Positions 26,981 through 35,417 of a DNA stretch of 64,000 bases are shown one piece after another (within the stretch, counting starts at the first letter, position 1; every line of letters starts with the position of its first letter). The notes beneath the pieces are model-generated. The model was given only the letters and a program-made list of their open reading frames with translations, was not told the origin of the DNA and ran no database searches. Where the stretch lies: assembly GCF_002831565.1 (NCBI RefSeq), contig NZ_CP025096.1, positions 2,829,027 through 2,893,026 of the forward strand, given 5' to 3'. Source of the DNA: Spirosoma pollinicola. Its GTDB lineage: Bacteria > Bacteroidota > Bacteroidia > Cytophagales > Spirosomataceae. The translations under genes and the position numbers were made by a program.

Positions 26981-28924
26981 TTAACTCACCTTTTGCAGTG
27001 AGCCCAGCCAGAGGGCAAGATAGATGATCCGACTCAGCAGCCAGTTATAACGGGTTTTCCGGGTTACCGGCAGTTTGGAATCAAACACAACGGCCACAAT
27101 TTTAGTAAATACCTGCCGGTCAACAACGCCCCAGATAGGATGAGCCCCCGAAGCGAACTGCTCAACTGTAGCCGTGTATAGCTGCCGGGCCGATACATTC
27201 CCATACTCCACAAAGTTGGCCTTCGTAGAGCGCGTTACAATTTCAGGAGGCAATATTGTTGTGAGTCCATTCCGGATCAGGCCCCGCCCCCGCCCCTTGT
27301 CGAAGCAAATTTCCAGCGGTGTCGACAGGCCCAGTTCAACCACATATTTATCGAAAAAGGGAAAGGAATAGGGATGGCCGTAATGCGCCCCGATGTGATT
27401 CAACTGTTCATTACAAATTACGTTGGTCGTGTTCAGAATTTGCTTTACCGGAACCACCCGCCCTTCGCTCAGGGCGGTTGTCATTGGTTCAGTAGATAGC
27501 TGCGGACTGGGAAAAACACGCTGCTTGAAATCTGGCGAGAAGGCATGATCAAGCTGTGCCCGATGCGTTAGTTTAGCGGTAAGCCGCTTGGAAAAATAAA
27601 CGAGAATACCAGCCGTAGACAGACCGAAGAGTTGTTTTTGTCGACGCAGCATAGCGAGGAAGCTACCCGTTGACTGCTCGTTGAGCCGTTTTTTCAAATT
27701 GGTACCCAGAACCGTCAGGGCATATGCCTCAAACTGACGTTCATTGGTCAGACGGGGCGGATTGGTCATAAAATCTGGCGGGTATCGATGATCGATATAT
27801 TGATGGCAGGCAACTTGCAGCCTGGCCCAGTCTTCGGTATCCAGCAACTCGTCCAGAAAGTCAAAGCCGGTTGCGATGACACTATCACCGTCATGCCCGG
27901 TTAGCAGAGTGTCGCAGCCAAGTTGCCGGGCTTCCTCCGAAACACCTATGTGAAAACTCGATGGTATTACAAAATGATCGGGCCGATCGAACAGGGAATT
28001 TATAGCGAGTACCGACTTCAGCACATCAGCATTAGGGCGTATGGTGTGGTGTCGTGGCTGCCATTTGTTGATAAACGCCCGTACATACGTCGACTCATCG
28101 GTAGAGGCCAGCCCTGTATCGATGTTAAATGTATGAAGGTCGGTCCTTTGTTGCTGCTTTAACAGAAACTGGGCTACAGCGCTCACAGATGATGAATCCA
28201 GCCCACCACTTAAATGAGCTCCAACCTGTTTTTTACCCAAGATCCGATGGTCGATCGCCTTTGTGAATGATTCCCGAAAGGCCGAAGCGTATTCGTCAGG
28301 ATGGCGCAGGCTGCTGTATTTTTGATAATCTATCTGCCAGTACGGCCGCACCGTCAGCCCCTGTGCATCGACCTGAACAGAATGACCGGGCAAGACACTG
28401 TATATTGACTCATAGAATGTCTCGGCACTGTACGGCACGTAGGTTGTTGTCCAGGTCAGGTATTCCCGGAACTTGTGCTCATTGGGCCTGACAACAACTT
28501 CATGCAACGCCAAAAGTGCCTTTATTTCGGACGCAAAGGCAAAAAAACGACCCGACTGATACACATAATAGAGCGGCTTAACGCCCAGCGCATCCCGCCC
28601 GCAAACAAGCGTATGGCTGTTCGTATCCCAGATCGCTACTGCAAAATCGGCGTTCAGGTCCGTAAATGAAGCGGGGCCACTTTGGGCAAAATTCGTCGTA
28701 AAGGGTTGATCAGTTGTGTGAGCAAACAAATCGGCATCAGCAACAGCATAGGTCGACGTTGTGAGATTTGCTTCCTGCTTATTGTCAAATGCCAACAGAA
28801 TACCGTTCTCAATCGGTTGAGCCGTTACCGTTCCCCGGTGCGACAGCAATCCGATCATATTATCTTCATCTGCCACGCGTACAGTCTGCCCGTCAAATCG
28901 TATTATTCCCGCAATTCCGCCCAT
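26981..28924 (-). CDS. Asparagine-synthetase-like lasso cyclase (macrolactam synthetase)
   Basis: A 647-residue protein with the asparagine synthetase B layout: an N-terminal Ntn-type domain (1-190, with RDALGVKPLYYVYQSGRF) and a C-terminal ATP-dependent synthetase domain with the PP-loop SGGLDSSS at 239-246. The catalytic Cys2 of glutamine-dependent asparagine synthetases is replaced (MGGIAG instead of MCGIAG), so glutamine hydrolysis is unlikely; the same loss is typical of lasso cyclases such as McjC. It would adenylate the ring Asp side chain and join it to the new N-terminus. It lies on the opposite strand to A1-B1-B2 and diverges from A2, an unusual arrangement for such clusters. Confidence 0.87.
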   Translation of the reverse strand: MGGIAGIIRFDGQTVRVADEDNMIGLLSHRGTVTAQPIENGILLAFDNKQEANLTTSTYAVADADLFAHTTDQPFTTNFAQSGPASFTDLNADFAVAIWDTNSHTLVCGRDALGVKPLYYVYQSGRFFAFASEIKALLALHEVVVRPNEHKFREYLTWTTTYVPYSAETFYESIYSVLPGHSVQVDAQGLTVRPYWQIDYQKYSSLRHPDEYASAFRESFTKAIDHRILGKKQVGAHLSGGLDSSSVSAVAQFLLKQQQRTDLHTFNIDTGLASTDESTYVRAFINKWQPRHHTIRPNADVLKSVLAINSLFDRPDHFVIPSSFHIGVSEEARQLGCDTLLTGHDGDSVIATGFDFLDELLDTEDWARLQVACHQYIDHRYPPDFMTNPPRLTNERQFEAYALTVLGTNLKKRLNEQSTGSFLAMLRRQKQLFGLSTAGILVYFSKRLTAKLTHRAQLDHAFSPDFKQRVFPSPQLSTEPMTTALSEGRVVPVKQILNTTNVICNEQLNHIGAHYGHPYSFPFFDKYVVELGLSTPLEICFDKGRGRGLIRNGLTTILPPEIVTRSTKANFVEYGNVSARQLYTATVEQFASGAHPIWGVVDRQVFTKIVAVVFDSKLPVTRKTRYNWLLSRIIYLALWLGSLQKVS

Positions 28925-29040
28925 ACTATCAAAACTAGCTCAGTAATTTATTTCTTCGGAAGCCATCAGATCCCTATAACTAACGGATAAAAGCCAAGTT
29001 GGCGTTTGTACTGTTACTCATGTGTGATTAATTCTTAACA

Positions 29041-29070
29041 TTGGAAAATTCGCTCCTGACGCTATTTTTA
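29041..29070 (+). promoter_or_regulatory. Candidate promoter for precursor A2
   Basis: TTG at 29041-29043, a 19-nt spacer and TATTTTTA at 29063-29070 match the Bacteroidota consensus at 7 of 8 positions in the -7 box. It lies 21 bp before the A2 start, so the second precursor is probably expressed alone. Confidence 0.55.
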
Positions 29071-29091
29071 CGACACGAAAACTTGACACAT

Positions 29092-29235
29092 ATGAAATCC
29101 AGATCTACTCAACGCAACACGGCTCCATCGCCCCGAAAGACCTATCAAACACCAGCCCTTAAAAATTTGGGTAGTGTCAAAAAACTCACGCTAAAAAGCG
29201 GCTCGGCCACCGATGGCTTTGGCACATTTGGATAA
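29092..29235 (+). CDS. Lasso-peptide-like precursor A2
   Basis: A 47-residue peptide; the ATG of MKSRSTQ is used, as the upstream in-frame TTG overlaps the promoter. It shares with A1 the pattern YQTPALKNLG and an almost identical second half, GSVKKLTLKSGSATDGFGTF. The predicted core, KSGSATDGFGTFG, differs from that of A1 by Val to Thr before the ring Asp and by the last residue (Ala to Gly). The N-terminal 18 residues are unrelated to those of A1, which suggests the conserved part is under selection. It stands next to the cyclase gene, divergent from it. Confidence 0.8.
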   Translation: MKSRSTQRNTAPSPRKTYQTPALKNLGSVKKLTLKSGSATDGFGTFG

Positions 29236-29245
29236 GACATCATAG

Positions 29246-29319
29246 CATTTTCGTTGGACAGGATTACAGAATTTCTCAGTTCATATCTTTTTAAATCGGC
29301 AATCCTGTCCGAAAAAATG
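29246..29319 (+). terminator. Hairpin after precursor A2
   Basis: GGACAGGATT (29256-29265) pairs with AATCCTGTCC (29301-29310); pairing can be extended outward through the T-rich and A-rich flanks. It lies between A2 and the lipoprotein gene and would limit read-through. Confidence 0.6.
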
Positions 29320-29350
29320 TAAACTTGTTGTCTTTCTACGTAGATAAATA

Positions 29351-30055
29351 ATGCAACGAGGCAATCACATACATAGTACGCTGGCCTTACTGATTTTACT
29401 CGTTATTGCGGGTGGATGTCAACCCAATACTGACCCCGCGCCTGATGATACGGCCTACTTTCCACTGCAAACCGGCGACTACTGGATTTATCAGGTTACG
29501 CAGGAAAACTATTCGCTCACCGGTGGTGCAACAACAACTGCTTATCAGGTTCAGGAAAAAATTGGCAGTTCATTTACAAGGAGCGGTCAGGTGTTTTTTC
29601 AGGTAGAAGAATCCACACGTACGTCGGAGAAGGGTAATTGGCAAATCAATGCCATTCGGACGGTTTTCAAAAGTCTTTCGGAAGTGGTGAGTCAGGAGAA
29701 TAACGTACCCACAAGAAGTCTGGTTTTTCCCATTTCGACCAATACCTCGTGGAATAGTAATACATACAACGCGTTACCCGATTCCTTGCCACTTCGGTAT
29801 GAGAATATAAGCCGTCCCTTTGCCGTCAATAAGCTGGCGTTCGACCATGCGGTTTCGGTGGTTGGCCCATCCGACTCTACCCTGATCGGGCTAACGAAAT
29901 ACCAGCGGGTATATGCTCTGAGTGTTGGATTAGTGTATCGGGAGAATACGGCTCTGGCCTATTGCCAATCGACACCTGACTGCATTGGCAAAGGTGTTAT
30001 CGCATCAGGGAGCCGCCAGAAATGGGCTTTACTATCTAGTAATAGGCTGCCTTAG
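29351..30055 (+). CDS. Lipoprotein of unknown function next to the lasso-type genes
   Basis: A 234-residue protein with a hydrophobic N-terminus ending in VIAGGC, a clear lipobox, so it should be lipid-anchored, most likely at the outer membrane. The mature part starts DTAYFPLQTGDYWIYQV, a motif seen in uncharacterised Bacteroidota lipoproteins in which an aromatic-rich beta-barrel-like domain follows. No enzymatic motif can be seen. It follows A2 on the same strand after a hairpin. Immunity, transport or an unrelated role are all possible; none is supported by the sequence. Confidence 0.7.
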   Translation: MQRGNHIHSTLALLILLVIAGGCQPNTDPAPDDTAYFPLQTGDYWIYQVTQENYSLTGGATTTAYQVQEKIGSSFTRSGQVFFQVEESTRTSEKGNWQINAIRTVFKSLSEVVSQENNVPTRSLVFPISTNTSWNSNTYNALPDSLPLRYENISRPFAVNKLAFDHAVSVVGPSDSTLIGLTKYQRVYALSVGLVYRENTALAYCQSTPDCIGKGVIASGSRQKWALLSSNRLP

Positions 30056-30112
30056 TGTTGTCTACTACTTAAAGATTTAATTGACTGGACTATAAAAACA
30101 TGAACCTATTTT

Positions 30113-30257
30113 CATTTAATTATTTAATATTCAAAGGGTTTTAACCACAGAGGCACAAAGTACACAGAGGTCTAATGGGGTACTTTTTACCCCATTAGAC
30201 CTCTGTGTACTTTGTGCCTCTGTGGTTAAAACCCTTTGAATATTAAATAATTAAATG
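30113..30257. repeat. Perfect 70-bp-arm palindrome between convergent genes
   Basis: Arms 30113-30182 and 30188-30257 are perfectly complementary over 70 bp with a 5-nt loop. It fills most of the gap between the lipoprotein gene and the convergent C25 peptidase gene. It contains no coding sequence and probably serves as a bidirectional terminator. Confidence 0.95.
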
Positions 30258-30310
30258 ACGGATTGAATTAACTTGATTGCAGCCTGTAAGCGGCAATTAT
30301 CTACGTTTTC

Positions 30311-33300
30311 TTAACGCTGCCAGACAACTTTGCCGGTGTGTACTTCGGTGCGGCCATCCTTGTAGGTCAACCGTAGTGAATACGGATAAAGCCCCGGCGC
30401 TGTGCCCTGCCAGAGAAAGGAGTTCTTGCCCGTCGATAACGAAAAACTATCGGCGTAAACCGGTACCCCCGACTGGTTATAAATCATCAATTCTGACGCT
30501 GTAGGCAACTCTTTCACGTTCAGCGTTAGCTCAAACTTTACGTACGTAGTAGCAGGGTTCGGATAAGCCAGCAGTGTGACCGCTTCATCTTTTGCAACAA
30601 CATTAAAATCGAGGGTATAGGGCGGCTGCGTACGATTCCCGGCGGCATCTTTTCCAAAAACAATAAGCTGATAACTGCCCCCTTCATTCAGCGATAAGTT
30701 GGCACTTACCTGAAGCTGGTTGGCCGAAACCGCCGAAACCGAAAACAAACCGGACGACAGCTTTTGGGGCGAACAGGTTTCACATGTTTTTAGAAACACA
30801 TCAACGGCACTGGTGTCTTTTGGCGAAAGAGGATTTTCGTCCAACAAGTAAATATCGACGCGGGGGGCTATACTCACCACCGCCTTGTTCTCCCGGATTT
30901 TGCCATCCATAAATACATTGATCTCCGGGCTAACCCGATCCGGCAATGCGTTCAGCGGGTAGCTGGTGCTACTTTGCGCCTGTGTCCAATCAATCGTCAG
31001 GCTGGCCGTATTGTTCGTTTTACTCAACTCGACCAGTTGATTATCGGGATCAATAATCACCTCAATTTTTTGCAATCGCTCGTCTTTAGCCAGCGTGTAG
31101 ACTAACGTGTCGCGGTATCGAAACGAACTAAACTGACGTATACTGGCGGTTGAAACCGCGTTGATCGTCTTTTTCAATGATACCAAAATCGTTTGCCCCG
31201 AAACATATTTGCCAATGTTAGCCAATGGAACAACCACCCGGATCGAATCGCTGCTTTTAAGCGAACTCCCGGCAATGCTGGATTGAATGTACATGCCCGA
31301 TGGCTCAGCGGCAAAGTCGGGGTTGGGCAGCGGATAAAGGCTCACAGCAGGATCGCCCTGCAACAGCATTTGCAACATAACCGAAACATCATAGGGATCA
31401 GCGCCTTCCTTTTCAAGGTCGCGGTTGAGCTGTTGCTGAACTTTTCCGAACGGCATACCCAGGGTCTCTGCATCGGCATACAGGTCGGTATATAGTTTCG
31501 TCAAATAACGGGTGGTGGGTTGCTGAAAACTCCAGTAGGTGTGGGCCAGAACAAGCCCCGCGCCTTTGTTTGGTGCCAGAAGCCAGTCTGTCGACAGGGT
31601 TTTGAAGTTGGAGAAGATCTCCCCTACGCCACAACCGTTAAAAATCATAAGCGGATATTGCTGGTTACGAAAGCCATTTTCCGGGGGCGAGGCAAAGCCG
31701 AAGTTCATATCCGTAACAGACGGACCGGCATGACCAAAAAACGTGATCAGGCTTAGCCCGCCATTAACGAGGGGCGTAATATTTATTGGTTCAACCTCAT
31801 TGGTCGTACTTTTGCTGAACGCACTGATTTGCCCCCCCAACAGGCCGTTGCTATAAATAGTGCCAATACCGCTCAAAGCTTCGCGCAGCCCTGCGGCTTC
31901 TGCGGCTGTTTTCCCTCCGCTGATGTGAACAATATGCTTTCGCCACAGTCCATTGGGTGTTGCGCTTTCGAGCTGTTTTACTTTGTCCAGATAAGCCAGC
32001 ACCTGCTCGTTGGTTGTCGCATTGATTCGTCCTGTCGGAATAGCGGGTGTATTGGCTGAATAGCCTGCCAGTCCGGACGTCAATAAAATATCGGAACCAG
32101 GATAGCCAACCGTTGGCACAAGATCGTCGGTAGCGGTTTTAGTCGTATACGGATAACTGTTTGCCCGCCCAATGAGCAACAGGTTTTTCACAGCCGTATT
32201 GGCAAGCAGATAATCAGCAAAACGGCGGAGCGCCAGCGGGCTTTTCTCGCCATAGTTGAACTGATCAAATAACGAATCGGACTCAACAATAAGGGGCGTG
32301 TAAGTTCCCCCGGCAGCAGACGCCCGATAGGCTGCGTATCCTGCCGCCGACTGCCGAAGCGATGCATGGGTAATAAGGACGTAATCTGTTGTTTTTGCCA
32401 CTGGCGACCCTAAGCTGACCGCCTGAATGGCAAGCGGTTTAGCAGTCGCATTGGTAAGTAAGATGTTTCGATTCTCTGCGGCTTCGCTAACCACGATCTG
32501 GGTTTGTGTTCCGGCTGTTTGAGTTACCAGAAAGCGGCAATTTGCCTTGTCGGTGATATCATAAGCATAGGACGCAGCCGGCACATTTGCCACGACCATC
32601 AGCGCCATGGGTCGGGCACTGGCTGGCAAGTGAAACACCTTGGTACTCTGCCCGCTCATGTCCAGCACCTGTGGGTAGGTGACCTTTACGTAAGTTACGG
32701 AAAAGTTGTTGGTGTAGCCATTCTTTACCGTTTTGAACCGCAGGGTTACTTGCTCGTTTTGAATTGTTTCGGGCTTTATCGTCGTCTGAAAGGTTTGACT
32801 GGCGAAGCCCGCACAGGATAAAGTAGAGAGTGCCGAATTTGTTGTTGCATCGGCCTGTACCTGAATTTGGTGAAACGAATTATCCCGGCCATTCACCATG
32901 CCCTGCAGTGTAACGGGCCAGTTTGTCGATACACGTCCCGGCAATTTCAATTGAACGACACCCACCGAATCGGCGGTAAGCGTGTGTCCTGACCAGCCTT
33001 CGCCGGGTTCAAAATAACTCTGCTGCAAGACGGGTTCCAACCCCTTCAAATTGTTGAACGTGTACTCACTGGTGAACGCCTGAACCAATTCTTCTACATG
33101 AAATGGGATGGAAGCTGCCCCTACTGGCGAGGTGTTCAGTTCGGGCATACGCTTGCCCTTCAGCGTGGGGCTACTCGTCAGGAAAAAAGCGGTTTTACTG
33201 GAAAAAAGAGTCTGATAAGGATGTAATCGTTGTTGTGGCCGGTAAAGTAAGGAGTCCTGAGCGCCGTCATTACCTTCACCGTAAAACTCAATGTAATCCT

Positions 33301-33571
33301 GCGTATCGAACACGCCGTCCTGCTGGCCTGTTACCCGGCAGGCAACTTCTTTTCCTCTGAAAAACAGTTGCCAGCTAGCCGGATTCGTTTGAAGAAACGA
33401 TGCATCAGCTGCCTTGATGTCCGCATAGCCAACTCGATAAATACCTGCCTGATCTACCGTAAATTTGAGATATTTCTGACCCGTCTGTGTCCATTCGTTG
33501 CCAAATCGACTTTGTCCGCTTACGACCAGCGAATTGACCAGGAACCAGATAAGGAGTAAACCTTTCTTCAT
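30311..33571 (-). CDS. Gingipain-like C25 cysteine peptidase, PorU/PorU2-like
   Basis: A 1086-residue secreted protein with a signal peptide (1-20). The N-terminal 390 residues are a beta-rich prodomain-like region, starting with KYLKFTVDQAGIYRVGYADI, as in PorU proteins. The caspase-like C25 core (about 395-745) has the catalytic His614 in TFFGHAGPS and Cys647 in IFNGCGVGEIF. Beta-sandwich domains follow, and the last 85 residues (AYPNPATTYVKFEL ... GLYPYSLRLTYKDG) resemble a FlgD/T9SS-type sorting domain. PorU cleaves sorting domains of T9SS cargo at the cell surface; Bacteroidota also encode PorU-like paralogues of less certain role. Since a core por operon is not nearby, it may be such a paralogue. 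Confidence 0.82.
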   Translation of the reverse strand: MKKGLLLIWFLVNSLVVSGQSRFGNEWTQTGQKYLKFTVDQAGIYRVGYADIKAADASFLQTNPASWQLFFRGKEVACRVTGQQDGVFDTQDYIEFYGEGNDGAQDSLLYRPQQRLHPYQTLFSSKTAFFLTSSPTLKGKRMPELNTSPVGAASIPFHVEELVQAFTSEYTFNNLKGLEPVLQQSYFEPGEGWSGHTLTADSVGVVQLKLPGRVSTNWPVTLQGMVNGRDNSFHQIQVQADATTNSALSTLSCAGFASQTFQTTIKPETIQNEQVTLRFKTVKNGYTNNFSVTYVKVTYPQVLDMSGQSTKVFHLPASARPMALMVVANVPAASYAYDITDKANCRFLVTQTAGTQTQIVVSEAAENRNILLTNATAKPLAIQAVSLGSPVAKTTDYVLITHASLRQSAAGYAAYRASAAGGTYTPLIVESDSLFDQFNYGEKSPLALRRFADYLLANTAVKNLLLIGRANSYPYTTKTATDDLVPTVGYPGSDILLTSGLAGYSANTPAIPTGRINATTNEQVLAYLDKVKQLESATPNGLWRKHIVHISGGKTAAEAAGLREALSGIGTIYSNGLLGGQISAFSKSTTNEVEPINITPLVNGGLSLITFFGHAGPSVTDMNFGFASPPENGFRNQQYPLMIFNGCGVGEIFSNFKTLSTDWLLAPNKGAGLVLAHTYWSFQQPTTRYLTKLYTDLYADAETLGMPFGKVQQQLNRDLEKEGADPYDVSVMLQMLLQGDPAVSLYPLPNPDFAAEPSGMYIQSSIAGSSLKSSDSIRVVVPLANIGKYVSGQTILVSLKKTINAVSTASIRQFSSFRYRDTLVYTLAKDERLQKIEVIIDPDNQLVELSKTNNTASLTIDWTQAQSSTSYPLNALPDRVSPEINVFMDGKIRENKAVVSIAPRVDIYLLDENPLSPKDTSAVDVFLKTCETCSPQKLSSGLFSVSAVSANQLQVSANLSLNEGGSYQLIVFGKDAAGNRTQPPYTLDFNVVAKDEAVTLLAYPNPATTYVKFELTLNVKELPTASELMIYNQSGVPVYADSFSLSTGKNSFLWQGTAPGLYPYSLRLTYKDGRTEVHTGKVVWQR

Positions 33572-33842
33572 ACGGAGATGCCTATACCTGACCGTAATAA
33601 GCAGTCAGTATAGCGTTGTTATTTTTTATCAAATATACCAAATAGTACGGGTCGGTCATACATATGCGACCAGTAGTTCGCCAGCCATGAACTGCCCGTG
33701 ATGGGTGCTACTCGTTTTAACCCTTCTAGGCAGGAAGTAAATTTCATCCCTGGATTCACCCTGCTCTCTAATTCCGCAAGAATCGGGTTTATCACGCCCC
33801 GACTTATAGCGACATTTGTATAGGTCAATCAACAGAACCATA

Positions 33843-34700
33843 ATGAACATGAACAGTCCCTACACCTATCAGCAAATTGCCAGGGCTATCGAGCACTTAA
33901 CGGCTACTTTTCGAGAACAGCCAACGTTGAGCGAACTAGCCGAAAAAGCTAACTTGAGCGAGTTTCATTTTCAGCGACTTTTTACGGAATGGGCGGGTGT
34001 TAGTCCAAAGAAATTCGGCCAGTACCTTACGCTCGAACACGCTAAAAGCAGATTACGGACGGGTGCCCCTTTAGCCGATGCTGCTCATGATGCAGGTTTG
34101 TCGGGTACGGGTCGGCTGCACGATTTGTTCGTCAGCATTGAGGGTGTTACACCAGGTCAGTTCAAGCTGGCGGGCGCGGGGTTATTGCTTTCTTACGGCG
34201 TGTTCAACAGCCCGTTTGGACCGTATGTGCTGGGTGCTCTCAGGGGGAAAATTGCCCTCCTGCACTTTTTGACTGAAGGCGACCAACCCGAAACGATCCT
34301 GGCAACAGCCTGGCCAGAGGTTTCCTTACAAAACGATCCAAGTGCCCTACAACCTCTTGCGGACCAGATTTTTGCACAAACTACCGTCGCCGACATGGTT
34401 AATACGTCTACCAAACCGCTACCAATTTTACTGCGAGGTTCGGCGTTTCAGCTTAAAGTGTGGGAAGCCCTGTTAAAAATCCCCGAAGGCCGGTTAGTTA
34501 GTTACGACCAGATTGCCGATGCTATTGGGCAACCCACAGCGTCGCGGGCCGTTGGAACGGCTATCGGAGCCAATCCAGTTGGTTACCTGATTCCCTGCCA
34601 TCGGGTTATCAAAAAAACGGGGCTATTTGGCGGCTACCGCTGGGGAGTTGAACGCAAGCAGGCCATGCTCGGTTGGGAAGCCGCCCGAGTCGAATTATGA
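33843..34700 (+). CDS. Bifunctional AraC-type regulator and methylated-DNA-[protein]-cysteine methyltransferase
   Basis: A 285-residue Ada-type protein without the Ada zinc domain. The ATG of MNMNSPYT is preferred; an upstream ATG would add nine residues. Residues 10-110 form an AraC-type DNA-binding domain (TLSELAEKANLSEFHFQRLF, then the second HTH). Residues 120-285 form an O6-alkylguanine transferase with the active site IPCHRVI (acceptor Cys252) and the NPVGYLIP and FGGYRWG elements. It would repair O6-alkylguanine and regulate the adaptive response. The zinc domain is encoded separately at 35414-35671, and the alkylation-linked oxygenase gene starts 21 bp downstream, so these three form an operon. 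Confidence 0.9.
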   Translation: MNMNSPYTYQQIARAIEHLTATFREQPTLSELAEKANLSEFHFQRLFTEWAGVSPKKFGQYLTLEHAKSRLRTGAPLADAAHDAGLSGTGRLHDLFVSIEGVTPGQFKLAGAGLLLSYGVFNSPFGPYVLGALRGKIALLHFLTEGDQPETILATAWPEVSLQNDPSALQPLADQIFAQTTVADMVNTSTKPLPILLRGSAFQLKVWEALLKIPEGRLVSYDQIADAIGQPTASRAVGTAIGANPVGYLIPCHRVIKKTGLFGGYRWGVERKQAMLGWEAARVEL

Positions 34701-34721
34701 CACAAATAGGTCAAAATATTT

Positions 34722-35417
34722 ATGAAACCAAGTACCCTGAACTGGCCCACTCACCAGCAAGCCCTCTCCGAAACGGGGTTCACATTATTACCACCGCTCC
34801 TATCGGCTGACGAATGCCGGGAAATAGCCACCCTGTACGATTCGCCAGACCTGTTCCGCAAAACGATTGTGATGCAAAATCACGGCTACGGCAGTGGCGA
34901 ATACAAGTATTTCAACTACCCCTTGCCGCCCGTTGTCGATGCGCTTCGGCATGAACTATTCACGCAACTTGCCCCAGTCGCCAATGACTGGAATGAAAAA
35001 CTCGGCCTTGCGCAGCGATACCCCACCGAGCTTGATGAATGGCTGGCTGTGTGTCACGAAGCTGGACAAACCCGCCCAACGCCCCTGATGCTCAACTACG
35101 CAACCGGCGACTGGAACGCGCTTCATCAGGACATGTACGGCGAGTTATATTTCCCTTTTCAGGCTGTTTTGTTTTTAAACCAGCCGGGGCAGGAGTATAC
35201 CGGAGGTGAGTTTATCATGCTCGAACAACGCCCTCGCATGCAATCAAAAGCAACCGTTTTGCAACCGCAGCAAGGCCAGATACTGCTTTTCACAACCAAG
35301 TTTCGGCCAGTTAAAAGTACACGGGGTTATCACCGCGTGGCGATGCGGCACGGTGTCAGCGAAGTCAGGAGTGGCAAACGTTTGAATGTGGGCTTGATCT
35401 TTCATGATGCGGCATGA
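34722..35417 (+). CDS. 2OG-Fe(II) oxygenase linked to alkylation repair
   Basis: A 231-residue dioxygenase. The iron facial triad starts with His135 and Asp137 in NALHQDMYG; the distal His is His204 or His210 in RGYHRVAMRHG. Arg220 in SGKRLNVGLIFHD should bind 2-oxoglutarate. This family, distinct from AlkB, is often encoded beside Ada and OGT genes in Bacteroidota and Proteobacteria. Its last 4 bp overlap the start of the Ada zinc-domain gene. The substrate, whether DNA, protein or a small molecule, is not known. Confidence 0.85.
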   Translation: MKPSTLNWPTHQQALSETGFTLLPPLLSADECREIATLYDSPDLFRKTIVMQNHGYGSGEYKYFNYPLPPVVDALRHELFTQLAPVANDWNEKLGLAQRYPTELDEWLAVCHEAGQTRPTPLMLNYATGDWNALHQDMYGELYFPFQAVLFLNQPGQEYTGGEFIMLEQRPRMQSKATVLQPQQGQILLFTTKFRPVKSTRGYHRVAMRHGVSEVRSGKRLNVGLIFHDAA

